Assembly (NCBI RefSeq): GCF_042186555.1 | Contig: NC_133326.1 | Location: 686,260,944-686,324,943 of the forward strand | DNA from: Aquarana catesbeiana | Taxonomy: Eukaryota; Chordata; Amphibia; Anura; Ranidae | Length of the DNA stretch: 64,000 nucleotides | Reading direction: 5' to 3' | Shown: one piece after another, positions 36,041 to 47,214 of the stretch | Layout: every line of letters starts with the position of its first letter | Position numbering within the stretch: position 1 is the first letter of the stretch | Notes under the pieces: model-generated | The model's input: only the letters and a program-made list of their open reading frames with translations | Database searches by the model: none | Told to the model about the DNA's origin: nothing | Translations under genes and position numbers: made by a program

Positions 36041-36407
36041 CTTCCTTTATAAGCAATGCATCATGGCACAACGAATGAAGAGCAGACCCCATCCATGGTC
36101 TTCTTGTTTTATTCCTGATCACCCCACAGCTTGGAGATCCTCTGCTGCCCATTCCCAGCTGCTGTGTTTATTGGTAAGCAAGTCTTCCAAACATGAGCCA
36201 CTGTCACTGTCTATAACTGGCCTATACAGCAAGGTAAGCAAGTCTACCCATCCTGTATGAGGTCAAATAGTCAGGTGCAGAATGCCAGGAGATGGGTCAG
36301 TCATTGGCTTTCTTTCTACAAATCAACATTTTGTATTGCTGTTGGTCACTGATCCAGCACAACATGTTCATATAGGTGCAGTAAGCTGAAGGGGCTGACC
36401 AGCCCAT

Positions 36408-37204
36408 GGGGTTATTTACTAAAACCGGAGAGTGCAAAATACATAGCTCCCAACTGTCCCTGACTTTGAGGGCCTGTCCCTGATTTGGAACAATGTCCCT
36501 CTGTCCCCCTTTCCTCCTAATTTGTCCCTCATTTTGGTCCAATCTATATAGTTCTATATAAAATGCACTTTTTATCCATCATCCAATTTCTAAATTGATG
36601 CATTTGTAAATTCCAAAAGCCAGTATAAAGGAATAGTAGTGGTAAAAAAAAAAAAAGCACTTGTGGTTTTAACTGCAGGGCCGCTGTTAGAAATTATGGG
36701 GCCCTGTACAGCCTACATGACGGGGCCCCCTTCAACCATGACCTCGACCCCCACCCCTGGCTCGAAACAAAATGCAGGTTTGTCGTCGTTTACATATGCG
36801 TGCGGAGCCAACGTGTGTGTTCGCAATTGTGCATAAGCACGAAGTACTGGGGGCAGTTGAAATTTCTTTTAAATTGAAATTTAGTTATTTTATTACAAAT
36901 AAAAAATCTTACACTGTATCGCTACATTTTTTTTCTTTTTTGCTTTCACAAGGGATGAACAAAATCCCTATGTAATTGTAATGCTGCCCGGGCCCGACTA
37001 TGTAACTGATGGGGATGGGTCCGGTACAACAGGTCCGGTTGTATCACCCTATCAGCAGCCCTGCAGCTCTGCATAAAAAACCAATCAGCTTCTAGATTTT
37101 TTAAATTTTTTTGCCAACGCTTCATTAGAAGTTAGAAGCTGATTGGCTCCCATGCACAGCTTCACCGATTTTACGCACTCTTAGTTTTTAGCAAATCAAC
37201 CCCA
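36408..37204. mobile_element. Composite: TTTACTAAAACC MITE split by nested repeats
   Basis: The left piece GGGGTTATTTACTAAAACCG (36408-36440) and the right piece ending TAGTTTTTAGCAAATCAACC (about 37070-37204) are the two halves of a MITE like 30783-30952. Between them lie an inverted partial copy of the CTCCCAACT MITE (36440-36640) and an element with GCAGGGCCGCTG and CAGCAGCCCTGC ends (about 36678-37065). Confidence 0.7.
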
Positions 37205-37358
37205 TGTCTTTCTATTTTGAATTGACATTTGTATATTATTGGAGTGCTCAAAAAGATACTGGACCAGACAAACACACTTGAAGGTGCTGCTTTTCATTCA
37301 TGGTGCCACATTACTATGTTTTTGGAGCATAATGTGTACTTTGAGTTTGAGAGACTTA

Positions 37359-37767
37359 TGCCGCGTACACACGATCAGAATTTCCGTCAGAAAAAACTTG
37401 GATGGTTTTTCCGACGGAATTCCGCTCAAGTTTGCCTTGCATACACACGGTCACACAAAAGTTCTCTGAACTTTCGACCGTCAAGAACACGGTGACTTAC
37501 AACACTACGACGAGTCGAGAAAATGAAGTGCAATGCTTCCGAGCATGCGTCAAATTGTTTCCGAGCATGCGTCATTTTTTGCTCGTCCGAATTGCATACA
37601 GACGATCACTTTTCCTGACCGAAAAATAGAGAACATGCTCTCAATCTTTTGCTGGCTGGAATTCCACCAGCAAAAGACCGATGGAGCATACACACGGTCG
37701 CATTTTCCAACAAAAAGCTCTCATCTGAGTTTTGCTGGCGGCATTTCTGATCGTGTGTACGTGGCAT
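37359..37767. mobile_element. TA-flanked palindromic MITE, copy E
   Basis: TA on both sides; ends TGCCGCGTACACACGATCAG and, reversed, ATGCCACGTACACACGATCA. Two direct CCGAGCATGCGTCA repeats occur inside. Confidence 0.85.
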
Positions 37768-38049
37768 TAGAGATGTTATGGCATTTGCAAAGGGAGTGAT
37801 CAGAGATCATATGGAGTCAGAAGTGGGTGAAACTTACTATCCAGTTTTTGCTCTTCCAGACTGGAGCTGAAGCGATGGGATGAAGCTAACTGAGTTCGGT
37901 TAAAGCAGGATTCCTATCCCAAACCCCTTAAAATAAATGAGAGCCGAATCTCTCAAATCAAGAATGCCAATTTAAAAAAAAAAAATGCATGGGATGGGTA
38001 CTGCCCTAGGGTCTTTGTACCAGTGGAAAATTGGATTTTTTTGACTTAC

Positions 38050-38681
38050 CATAAAATCCATTTCTCTGAGTTCATTGACAGACACAGCGCTCCATTATTC
38101 AGAACCATAGGGTTATATCGCCCCCTACAGGTATAGGACACTAGGCAGAAAAAAGACTTGGCTACGCCTATGGGCAGGCCTAGGTGCGCTCCCAGACAGA
38201 TCCTTCTTGCCATCAAAGTGGGGGGGCTGTCGGCCATGAGGAACGCTGCAACACAGGCTGAGACCCGGTCGTATGCGACCTCGCGAGACGTTTAACTCGC
38301 AGGGTGTGGCTGACCTAGCATGTAGCTGTGGTCTGCACGCGCTTGCTGGCCAGACTGGGGAGACCACTGGATCTTAGTGTCCAGTCCATCGCCCAGTCCG
38401 TCAGTTGATTGTAGATCTCACAGGAAAAAATCCAAGAGAAAAAAAAGTAGCTTAAAAAGCAAAAATAAAAAAAATGCCAGGACCAGAGATCCCAGCAGGG
38501 AACTAGGTCCTTACTCCTGACTAGGCAGACTGAAGGCCTATAGCAGAGAGTGGGGGGGGGGTGTATATCACCTGGACTGCCCATAGGCGTAGCCAAGTCT
38601 TTTATCTGCCTACTGTCCTACTCCTGTAGGGGCGATATAACCCTATGGTTCTGAATAATGGAGCCCTGTGTCTGTCACTTC
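38050..38681. repeat. Inverted-repeat element with ~110-bp arms
   Basis: The left arm (about 38078-38190: CTCCATTATTCAGAACCATA, GGGTTATATCGCCCC, GACTTGGCTACGCC) is the reverse complement of the right arm (about 38570-38680). The interior is unrelated. Probably a MITE of undetermined family. Confidence 0.8.
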
Positions 38682-38689
38682 TGTTTCCC

Positions 38690-38931
38690 TTTTGACTTGA
38701 AAAACAAAAAGAATAGCATACTGACCCCTTCAAATGTCCACCAAAACAGCAGTCTGCTATGTATTTTGGTGGACCTTTGGAGGGGTGCATGTGCATTTTT
38801 TTTTTTTTTTTTTATTAAAGACAGTCGGCCATGAATTGTAATCCATGCTAAAAGTGTCAGCAATTTAAACTGTATAACTTTTTTTCCTTTTTGTGGATGT
38901 CACATTTGTTGTAGAACATTCCTGCAAAAGA

Positions 38932-38974
<43 letters not shown>

Positions 38975-40060
38975 GTATTGTTCCACCCCCCCCTCCAAAC
39001 TCTTGGAGTCTGGTGTGGATTTTGAAAGGAGCCCCCTCCCTCCCAAAAAAGGAAGGAAAATGTGTGAGGTTTCCCAGGAAATCAATACCCAAACTCTTGC
39101 CAGGCCACATGCCCTCAATATATCCTGGCAAAGCACCTCGCCCCCTTGGTCCTCCTCCTCTTGAAACCCCACAACCTTGGCCTGGTAGCTGTGGTGGTCT
39201 GCAGGTGGGGGGGGCTATCAAAATCTGTAAGCCCCCTTTAAAAAAAAAGGGACCACAATATCATTCCTCCCCACGTTAGTGAGTAAGGGGTAGTACCCCT
39301 ACTGTGTAAAAAAAAAAAAAAAAAAAAAATGTACCCTCGAAATACAGCCACCAAAGCCAGCCCAAGTCTTTCAATTAAAAAAATAAAAATACCTAAAAAA
39401 GTCCCTTATTGTAAATCCATCATCAATTACAATGCTCACCACCTGCCAACTCGCTAAAATTAAAAACTTGACAGACGCGGTGCACAGGACAAATCCCAAC
39501 AATACTCCTGCCTACAAGGCACAGGGCAGAGCTAGTATTAACATCATTGGCCAAATATTGTCAGTGACCAAATATGGTCAGTGATATCACAGCTATCCTC
39601 ACCATGGTGCTTACATGGTCAGGGATACACAGCCATGTATGCCAATGTGCCAGTGATTTCAGCTGTTGATATGGAGGCAGCAGGCAGGTACAAATACCTG
39701 CTTCCTTAAAAACCATAGACATCAGGAGGCTGTCATATATAGATGTGGTAGAAATACCACTTGAATATATAATGCTCAGCTCCTGCTGAACAGAAGGCCG
39801 AACAGACAAAAGTTTCGGTGTTCTTCGTCATGTTGTGTAACGCATGATATGGTAGCATAGCAAGATGAAGTAACAATTATTGGCCAAAGTGACAGGAAAA
39901 GTAGTGCACACAAAATGGCGGAGCAGTAGCATGGCTTAGGAGTAGTGTTAGTTTGGAGTAATAGTAGTAAAATGTTTAATAGTAGTAAAGTATCAGGGTA
40001 ATAGAAGAACTGGAGTATAAGGCTACAGAGTCAAGTAGAGACCTCTTTACGTAGACTTGG
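38690..40060. other. PLD2 intron: unclassified sequence with long A-runs
   Basis: T/A homopolymers lie at 38798-38815, 38934-38970 and 39308-39329. Sequence between them is repeat-like (for example TGTTCCACCCCCCCCTCC), but no family or exon was recognised. Confidence 0.4.
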
Positions 40061-40067
40061 TTGATAC

Positions 40068-40247
40068 CTGTTGCTGCTGCATCTTGCCAGAGCCCACATC
40101 TGTCAGTCGATAATCGTGGTCATCCCATCGGCCATAGGCCAGATCCAGACCCCCGAGAAAAACTATGGACTGGTCAATGGCCACCATCTTCTCGTGGTGA
40201 GCCCAGAGGAACACAATGGAAGAGACGTGATCAGGGTGACGCATCAC
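40068..40247 (-). CDS. PLD2: PLD2 exon: HKD catalytic motif 1
   Basis: The exon carries the first HxKxxxxD motif (HEKMVAID; H210, K212, D217 of the partial protein), followed by the conserved GGLDLAYGRWDD. In this superfamily the two HKD motifs together form one active site, one histidine acting as nucleophile. The exon is 60 complete codons, with acceptor TTTTAG and donor GTATCA, a weaker donor than its neighbours. It ends in four glutamines that begin the short variable linker. Confidence 0.96.
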
Positions 40248-40299
40248 CTAAAACATAAGAGAGGCCGACATGTCAACTCCCTGTGCATGATGATGAAGG

Positions 40300-40789
40300 A
40301 TAATACTAAATTAAAATAATGGCCAATTCATCATGAATGAACATAATGTATGATTTATTATGTGCATAGTAAATGAAGATGATTGATAAATGAAATGTTT
40401 TATATGTATGTAGGTATGATGAATAGAAGTTACAAGTGATGTACAGTATAATGAAGAAGGATCATGTATATGATGATAAATTCTGGAAATGATGAATGAA
40501 GATGAAAAATTTGTGATGCATCATAAACAGTGATTGTAAGTCATTGAGGATGAATGAATATGTCATGTCACATGGAAATTATGCATTTTGGATAAGAACA
40601 AATGAAGATGACAATCATGCTTTCTGGAAAACAATATGTGAAGAAAAATAGTATGATGAATGATGATGTATGTGTTCCTAAACAGTGAATGATTATCATG
40701 GAAGATGCATTCTAGACAATAACAATAATAATAAATGCAGATAAAAAGTGATACTTTCTGAATGATGGTGAATTAGACATGACAGTAAG

Positions 40790-40829
<40 letters not shown>

Positions 40830-40830
40830 T
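40300..40830. repeat. GATGAA-rich low-complexity region and (AT)n
   Basis: Irregular repeats of GATGAATGAAGATGA type run from about 40300 to 40770, followed by (AT)n at 40792-40827. Confidence 0.75.
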
Positions 40831-41084
40831 TACAGTAAGAGGAAATAAGCGAGTAGCCGATCAAACACAAGGCCCACGGGTCGAATCTGGACTGCAGGAC
40901 AAATTTGGCCCGCCAGGCCTTGTCATATGTCCCGCCTATCTAATTTTACCACTTGGGTCATGGTGACACTCTATTCTGCCTCCTCCGCCTCTCACCCTCC
41001 GCTTCCGATCAACGCTTTCACCTTCTGTGCTTACAAGGGACAGCTTTGCTTTCAGCGGCTACCAGATGCATGTAGTGCACCCCT

Positions 41085-42480
41085 AAACTCTGTACGCAGC
41101 ATACTCCTGAACTCTGTGCCCTGTACGCAGCATGCTCCTGAACTCTGTGCCCTGTACGCAGCATACGCCTGAACTGTGCCCTGTACGCAGCATACGCCTG
41201 AACTGTGCCCTGTACGCAGCATACGCCTGAACTGTGCACTCTGCATGTAGCATACGCCTGAACTCTGCGCCCTGTACACCGCATACGCCTGAACTCTGCG
41301 CCCTGTACACCGCATACACCTGAACTCTGCGCCCGAACTCTGCGCCCTGTGCACCGCATACTCCTGAACTCTGCGCCCTGTGCACCGCATACTCCTGAAC
41401 TCTGCGCCCTGTGCACCGCATACTCCTGAACTCTGCGCCCTGTGCACCGCATACTCCTGAACTCTGCGCCCTGTGCACCGCATACTCCTGAACTCTGCGC
41501 CCTGTGCACCGCATACTCCTGAACTCTGCGCCCTGTGCACCGCATACTCCTGAACTCTGCGCCCTGTGCACCGCATACTCCTGAACTCTGCGCCCTGTGC
41601 ACCGCATACTCCTGAACTCTGCGCCCTGTGCACCGCATACTCCTGAACTCTGCGCCCTGTGCACCGCATACTCCTGAACTCTGCGCCCTGTGCACCGCAT
41701 ACTCCTGAACTCTGCGCCCTGTGCACCGCATACTCCTGAACTCTGCGCCCTGTGCACCGCATACTCCTGAACTCTGCGCCCTGTGCACCGCATACTCCTG
41801 AACTCTGCGCCCTGTGCACCGCATACTCCTGAACTCTGCGCCCTGTGCACCGCATACTCCTGAACTCTGCGCCCTGTGCACCGCATACTCCTGAACTCTG
41901 CGCCCTGTGCACCGCATACTCCTGAACTCTGCGCCCTGTGCACCGCATACTCCTGAACTCTGCGCCCTGTGCACCGCATACTCCTGAACTCTGCGCCCTG
42001 TGCACCGCATACTCCTGAACTCTGCGCCCTGTACACCGCATACTCCTGAACTCTGCGCCCTGTACACCGCATACTCCTGAACTCTGCGCCCTGTACACCG
42101 CATACTCCTGAACTCTGCGCCCTGTACACCGCATACTCCTGAACTCTGCGCCCTGTACACCGCATACTCCTGAACTCTGCGCCCTGTACACCGCATACTC
42201 CTGAACTCTGCGCCCTGTACACCGCATACTCCTGAACTCTGCGCCCTGTACACAGCATACTCCTGAACTCTGCACCCTGTACTTAGCATACTTCTGAACT
42301 CTGCACCCTGTACATAGCATACTTCTGAACTCTGCACCCTGTACCTAGCATACTCCTGAACTCTGCACCCTGTACCTAGCATACTCCTGAACTCTGCACC
42401 CTGTCCGCAGCACACTCCTGAACTCTGCACTCTGCATGTTGCATACTCCTGATCTCTGCACCCTGTACGTAACAGACTCC
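41085..42480. repeat. 31-bp minisatellite open in all three minus-strand frames
   Basis: About 45 units of 31 bp with the core CATACTCCTGAACTCTGCGC. The centre (about 41340-42250) is nearly uniform; the edges are diverged, and units switch in blocks between CCCTGTGCA and CCCTGTACA. Because 31 leaves remainder 1 on division by 3, each frame reads through the same 93-base cycle, and all three minus-strand frames stay open for 391-496 codons. The array is in the intron between PLD2 exons 43954-44064 and 40068-40247, and its open strand is the PLD2 sense strand. Confidence 0.95.
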
Positions 42481-42539
42481 TGAATAATAAAAGTAGATAC
42501 ATATTCATACAGATGCAACCAGCCCTTTAAGGGCAACCA

Positions 42540-42775
42540 TAAGAGTTCTGTTGTATAGGAGAATATACCAGGATGGCCTCCAAACTAAATAATGATAGAT
42601 GACAAATGATGATGATAGTTTATGAACATAATGATAATAATGACTGATGGAATCCCCCCTTAAATTAAGAGTTCTGTTTTATAAGAGTAGATGATAGGAT
42701 GGTTCCAGACTAGATAATTATAATGGATGATGGATGATAACTGACGACATTGCCCTGTAAGGGAAATGATGCAGC
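42540..42775. repeat. Two diverged copies of a ~125-bp unit
   Basis: TAAGAGTTCTGTTGTATAGG and TAAGAGTTCTGTTTTATAAG start two units which then share AGGATGG, CCA-ACTA-ATAAT and a GATGAT-rich end. Confidence 0.55.
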
Positions 42776-42798
42776 CTTTATCTACACATGACCTAAAA

Positions 42799-43926
42799 CA
42801 GGGCTCAAAATTTCAAGTCCTGAGCTACTGGCCAGGCCTTAAGGGTTACTCTCCACCAGTTGCCCCACCCAACCCCCTACCATGCCCCGCCCCTATACAC
42901 AGCCTCATAAATATTCATGAAATCACACTTAAAAGTTTTATGCAGAATTGAGTTACACAAATAAATATCAACAACAACTATATCAGTGTCCATCAACGCA
43001 GCCTCACCCGTGCCCACCAATGCAGTCTCATCCATGTCCATCATTGCAGCCTCATCAGTGCAGCCTCACCTGTGTCCATCATTGCAGCCTCACCAGTGCA
43101 GCCTCACCCATGTCCATCATTGCAGCCTCACCAGTGCAGCCTCACCCATGTCCATCATTGCAGCCTCACCCGTGTCCATCATTGCAGCCTCATCCGTGTC
43201 CATCATTGCAGCCTCACCCGTGTCCATCATTGCAGCCTCACCCATGTCCATCATTGCAGCCTCATCCATGTCCATCATTGCAGCCTCACCAGTGCAGCCT
43301 CACCCATGTCCATCATTGCAGCCTCACCAGTGCAGCCTCACCCATGTCCATCATTGCAGCCTCACCAGTGCAGCCTCACCCATGTCCATCATTGCAGCCT
43401 CATCCGTGTCCATCATTGCAGCCTCACCAGTGCAGGCTCACCCGTGTCCATCATTGCAGCCTCACCAGTGCAGCCTTACCCGTGTCCATCATTGCAGCCT
43501 CACCAGTGCAGCCTCACCCGTGTCCATCATTGCAGCCTCACCAGTGCAGCCTCACCCATGTCCATCATTGCAGCCTCACCCGTGTCCATCATTGCAGTCT
43601 CACCAGTGCAGCCTCACCCGTGTCCATCATTGCAGTCTCACCAGTGCAGCCTCACCCGTGTCCATCATTGCAGCCTCACCAGTGCAGCCTCATCCGTGTC
43701 CATCATTGCAGCCTTACCAGTGCAGTCTCTCCTATGTCCATCATTGCAGCCTCACCCGTGCCCATCATTGCAGCCTCACCCGTGCCCATCATTGCAGCCT
43801 CACCCGTGCCCATCATTGCAGCCTCACCAGTCAGCGGTGCTCCCCCCCCCCTCCCAGGCAGCCCAGCTCGCCAGCCCTTATTTTCCACTCAAAATGCGAG
43901 TAGGCAAGTGGAAAATTTAAGGGACG
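42799..43926. mobile_element. hAT-like element carrying an expanded minisatellite
   Basis: Flanked by the 8-bp duplication ACCTAAAA (42791-42798 and 43927-43934). The left end CAGGGCTCAAAATTTCAAGT and the reversed right end CGTCCCTTAAATTTTCCACT are imperfect terminal repeats. Most of the interior (42980-43830) is a tandem array. It lies 19 bp beyond the donor-side border of PLD2 exon 43954-44064. Confidence 0.8.
42980..43832. repeat. Composite 24-bp/14-bp minisatellite inside the hAT element
   Basis: Units CACCCGTGTCCATCATTGCA GCCT (24 bp) and CACCAGTGCAGCCT (14 bp) alternate irregularly, often as a 38-bp pair. Plus-strand frames of 282-336 codons are open in all three phases, purely from the periodicity. 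Composition (H, P, S, C) carries no domain. Confidence 0.95.
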
Positions 43927-43953
43927 ACCTAAAAGGTACAGCTGGCCTCTCAC

Positions 43954-44064
43954 CTTAATATTCGGATGCAGCAGCATCAATGTCCTCTTGCTATAACCAC
44001 TGTTAATTCCCAGAGCCATTTCCATCTCCTTGAACAGCAAGATACAAACCCGGACTCCAGCCTC
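43954..44064 (-). CDS. PLD2: PLD2 exon: region before HKD1
   Basis: Thirty-seven complete codons encode EAGVRVCILLFKEMEMALG, INSGYSKRTLMLLHPNIK. The segment is typical of PLD1/PLD2 just upstream of the first HKD motif. The acceptor is TTACAG and the donor is GTGAGA. A hAT element (42799-43926) ends inside the intron, its target duplication stopping 19 bp from this exon. Confidence 0.95.
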
Positions 44065-44075
44065 CTGTAAGACAA

Positions 44076-44240
44076 TAGGATAGATGTACTAAAGGCAAAT
44101 AGACTGTGTACTTAGCAGTTAAAGTTGCACTCTGCAAATGCAGTTGCTCCAAAGCTTAGTAAATTAGGTAAAGCTTCACTTTGCAAAGAATACCCAATCA
44201 CAAGCAAGGGGCATACAACCATTTATCTCTATGGCCGGCT
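44076..44240. mobile_element. MITE fragment of the TACTAAAGGCAAAT family
   Basis: Starts GATGTACTAAAGGCAAATAG and contains TTGCACTCTGCAAATGCAGT and AGCTTCACTTTGCAAAG. A related fragment is at 50255-50398. Confidence 0.5.
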
Positions 44241-44611
44241 GTACTCCCCATCTGCGTGTGAGCATGGTGCAGTGCGGTGTGGGTGGCAGTGAACACACAG
44301 AGCCCAAGTCAGTCAATAAAAGTTAGTTACATTGTAGAAAGTTTTAACAACTTATTCAGGCCCGGCAGGTAGGCACACCCTGGAGCCACTTACGAACTGT
44401 GACAGCAATCTGAAGACCTGAAGATGCTAACAGCATCTGCAATGTGAGGAGTGGGAATGTGGCCTGGCCGGTCCACACCCAAGGGGAAGGCTTCCTGAAG
44501 AGATGTAGATGTGGTGCCTGCACTATCCCTACTCCTCAAAGACCTTTCCCTACCTCTAAGCGCTGTCCCTTTCAGACAGGGAACCTGTTCCAATGCTAGC
44601 CACTCACATTA

Positions 44612-44985
44612 AAGGGGCTGTAAACCCTCACGGTTTTTCACCTTAATGCATTCTCATTGGATAGATTGATAGCAGTGGGAGCCATTGGCTTGGATAAAAT
44701 CCAGTGACACGGGAGTCGGAGGGTGGTCCTGTTGTCTGTCAGTAGACGCAGCAGCGGGACTTGGGAGCACTCCCGCACGAGTGCCCCTATGGAAAGCGTC
44801 TCTCCATGGGGCACTCGAGAAGAGAAGGAGCCAGGAGCGTGGCAGGGAAGCCCCAGAAAAGGAGGATCAGGGCCACTCTGTGCAAAACCCTTGCATCATA
44901 GAGCAGGTTAGTATGACATGTTTGTTATTTATAAAAAAAAAAAAAAAAAAAAACACAAAGCTTTACAATCACTTTAAGCACACCA
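44612..44985. mobile_element. MITE related to 16688-17170
   Basis: The left end TTAAAGGGGCTGTAAACCCT and the reversed right end TTAAAGTGATTGTAAAGCTT match the ends of the MITE at 16688-17170. Shared interior: GGATAGATTGATAGCAGTGG versus similar sequence there. An A-run lies at 44932-44953. Confidence 0.7.
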
Positions 44986-45309
44986 AACCCAGGAGCCGAG
45001 GTGTCTTAAATAGACTCTGCCTGATCCAAAATGGTCACTAGGGTCATATGAGGCGCCACTGTCCAATCAAACAGATGTCTCCTTGTGAGTGCAGGAAGCC
45101 ATAGAGGAACCCCGACTTTCACAACTTTCTTCCCCTTCAGAACTTCAGAACTGAAGGGGTTGAAATCTGAAACAAAGTGGTGGGAATGCACACAGTTTAT
45201 ACTGTATTTCAGACAGATTGTCCTACTCAGATTAACAAAATAATTCACAAACATAAGAAGGTATTGGGAGCAGTGATGGGGACAAAAAAGGCAATCATCT
45301 AGGACATAC

Positions 45310-45388
45310 CGCCTTATGCTTCAGGATGATGTCCAGCCTCCACTTGTCATCGAGTGCTGGCCTCTTCAGATGAACCTCCGGGCTAAGC
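45310..45388 (-). CDS. PLD2: PLD2 exon: conserved SPEV/WRLD segment
   Basis: The exon encodes LSPEVHLKRPALDDKWRLD and then IILKHKA, directly following the DWW motif of the previous exon. Acceptor ATGCAG and donor GTATGT are canonical. It ends on a complete codon, so the next exon starts in phase 0. Confidence 0.94.
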
Positions 45389-45674
45389 CTGCATGGAGAA
45401 GACAAGACAGCAGGACTGTAGAGGAAACTATATGTAAAAAGAGTTATAGACAGAGAACCCCCATCCACAGCCCTATTTGGTTAAAGTTCTGTCCTTTTTC
45501 TTTTGAACAGCTGTACTAAATATGGCCGTGCCTAAAAGTGATCCTTGGCGTTTGATGGGTGGTAATGGGCAAGGTGGGCACTTTCCCCAATCCTTAAAAT
45601 TACAAAAACAGACATGGTCCAGAACATGTTGCAGAAACGCCAGAGACATCCTCAATCTCAAAACCTCAACTTAC

Positions 45675-45758
45675 CACCAGTCGGTGATGAAAATCTCCTC
45701 CTGTGCCTGCATCAAAGCGTCAGCCACCGCGGCAAAATAAGTGGCACCATTAACAAAC
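45675..45758 (-). CDS. PLD2: PLD2 exon: start of catalytic region
   Basis: The exon encodes FVNGATYFAAVADALMQAQ followed by EEIFITDW, one of the most conserved parts of eukaryotic PLD before HKD1. The split tryptophan codons at both ends are restored on joining. The acceptor is a pyrimidine-rich TTTAG and the donor is GTAAGT. Length is 84 bp. Confidence 0.95.
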
Positions 45759-46153
45759 CTAAAGAGGCAGATACAGGGTAAAATCTGAATCAGTACCATG
45801 ACAATAAATAGAATTACACGTTAGGCAACACTTCAGCCTAGCAGTTCTAGTGTCCTAGGTTCAGACCACCCCCAGGGCTTTATCTGCACAGAGCAGGGTT
45901 TCTCAACTAGGGTTCCTTCAGAGGTTGCTTGAGCGATGAGCAATTTCCGACTCTCAGGTACGTTCCCACTGACACCATTGATCTTTTTAGTTCTCTGTAA
46001 GGGGATAATTATTCCCAATGTTCACAAGTGCAAGGATCATTCTGACCACTTGATGTCTCCTAATTTCTAACTTGTCATGGAAGGATAAAAGTTGTTTAGA
46101 GACAAAATTATTATGGAGATTTGGGTGTGATAAATATGAAAAAGCATCCTCAC

Positions 46154-46303
46154 CACTTCACTTGCGTCTTCTCTCGCACGGGCGCATGGGCTTCAAACCG
46201 ATGTATGCTCAAGAAGTCCTTCCCATGGTCTTCGGCAATCTGGTTTATCTGCTGTGCCCACCAGCAAGCCTGTCGGTAGCCGCTGCATTTTAAGATTAAT
46301 GAC
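46154..46303 (-). CDS. PLD2: PLD2 exon: PH domain end and linker to catalytic core
   Basis: This exon encodes SLILKCSGYRQACWWAQQI, the last strand and helix of the PH domain, then FLSIHRFEAHAPVREKT leading to the catalytic region. The acceptor is TTGCAG and the donor is GTGAGG. Entry and exit phases both need two-base completions, which the neighbouring exons supply exactly. It is separated from the previous exon by a 15.3-kb intron. Confidence 0.93.
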
Positions 46304-46309
46304 CTGCAA

Positions 46310-47200
46310 GATTTGTAGAAAGGTGTGAAAAGTGGAATTATTGAAAAGTGGTTCAACAGTTGTAACCTGGAGAAGATTTAAAAACAGAACTTTAGCCTTC
46401 ATTCTAGTACAGTTGTACAGGCTCCTCTCCTGTACTGAAATTGTTTACACAATGTGCATTAGAAGCTGCAGCAAGTCAGAGCCTACCTCATTTCTTGGCC
46501 AGCATCATCTAGCCCTTCAACCCCTTTGCTTGACTGTTCCTACCCCGCCTCTTTCAGTCATTGGATTTCAGAGCTTTTAATCATGGGAGGCTGAGCGTCA
46601 TCACCCATCATGGTATTGTGATAATTACATACCCCCAGTCCCTCACCAATAGCCTGCCCACTGCTTGTATCAGGGCTGACGGATTTTGAAGGGAGTACTG
46701 AGACAGGGTGCAGTGCAAGAGGCAAGATGGGGATACCCAACAAGGGAATAACCAGGTCTCTATAAGAGGTTTGTGTAAACAGTGGTAAAGGAAAAGGGCC
46801 AATTTAGGATTAACTTAAAGTATATGAAAACCTAAAATTAAGTACGTTGGAGATCATGAATCATTGCATACACCTTTTTTTTTTTAGATTCTATAGCAAA
46901 GATTCTTACATGGGGATCCTGCCAGAAAGAACAATTTCTGTTGCAGGAAACTATGCCACCACCTTGCAATTAGCAGCAGCATTGTCAGCCTGTCATGTGC
47001 ACTCATCTGATTGGTCGTTGGGCTGCCTATTAGGTCCAAAGACCACCCAAAAGGAGTGGGCAAGGCATGCTGTCAATGTGCTAATGCTCTCAGGATAGTG
47101 GGTATCATAAGACAGTAACCCCCCATTCTACTATGCCCCCCAGCCTCATTACATTGCTGCAGCTCGCTGCCAATCTTTAACATAAAATATCAGCCCCCCA
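46310..47200. other. PLD2 intron sequence without recognised features
   Basis: No exon or named repeat was seen; the 3' part may contain the unrecognised 5' end of the CR1 element. Confidence 0.4.
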
Positions 47201-47214
47201 TATCTGATATTTCA

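Noticed and set aside
41340..42250. CRISPR array
   Set aside because: Units are contiguous with no unique spacers, and the genome is eukaryotic.
41018..42508. A 496-codon minus-strand ORF as a protein-coding gene
   Set aside because: It is a direct product of a stop-free 31-bp tandem repeat; two other frames are equally open, and it has no domain or splice link to PLD2 exons.
42948..43958. A 336-codon plus-strand ORF rich in His, Pro and Ser
   Set aside because: Periodic translation of the 24/14-bp minisatellite in a hAT element; alternative frames are similarly open.
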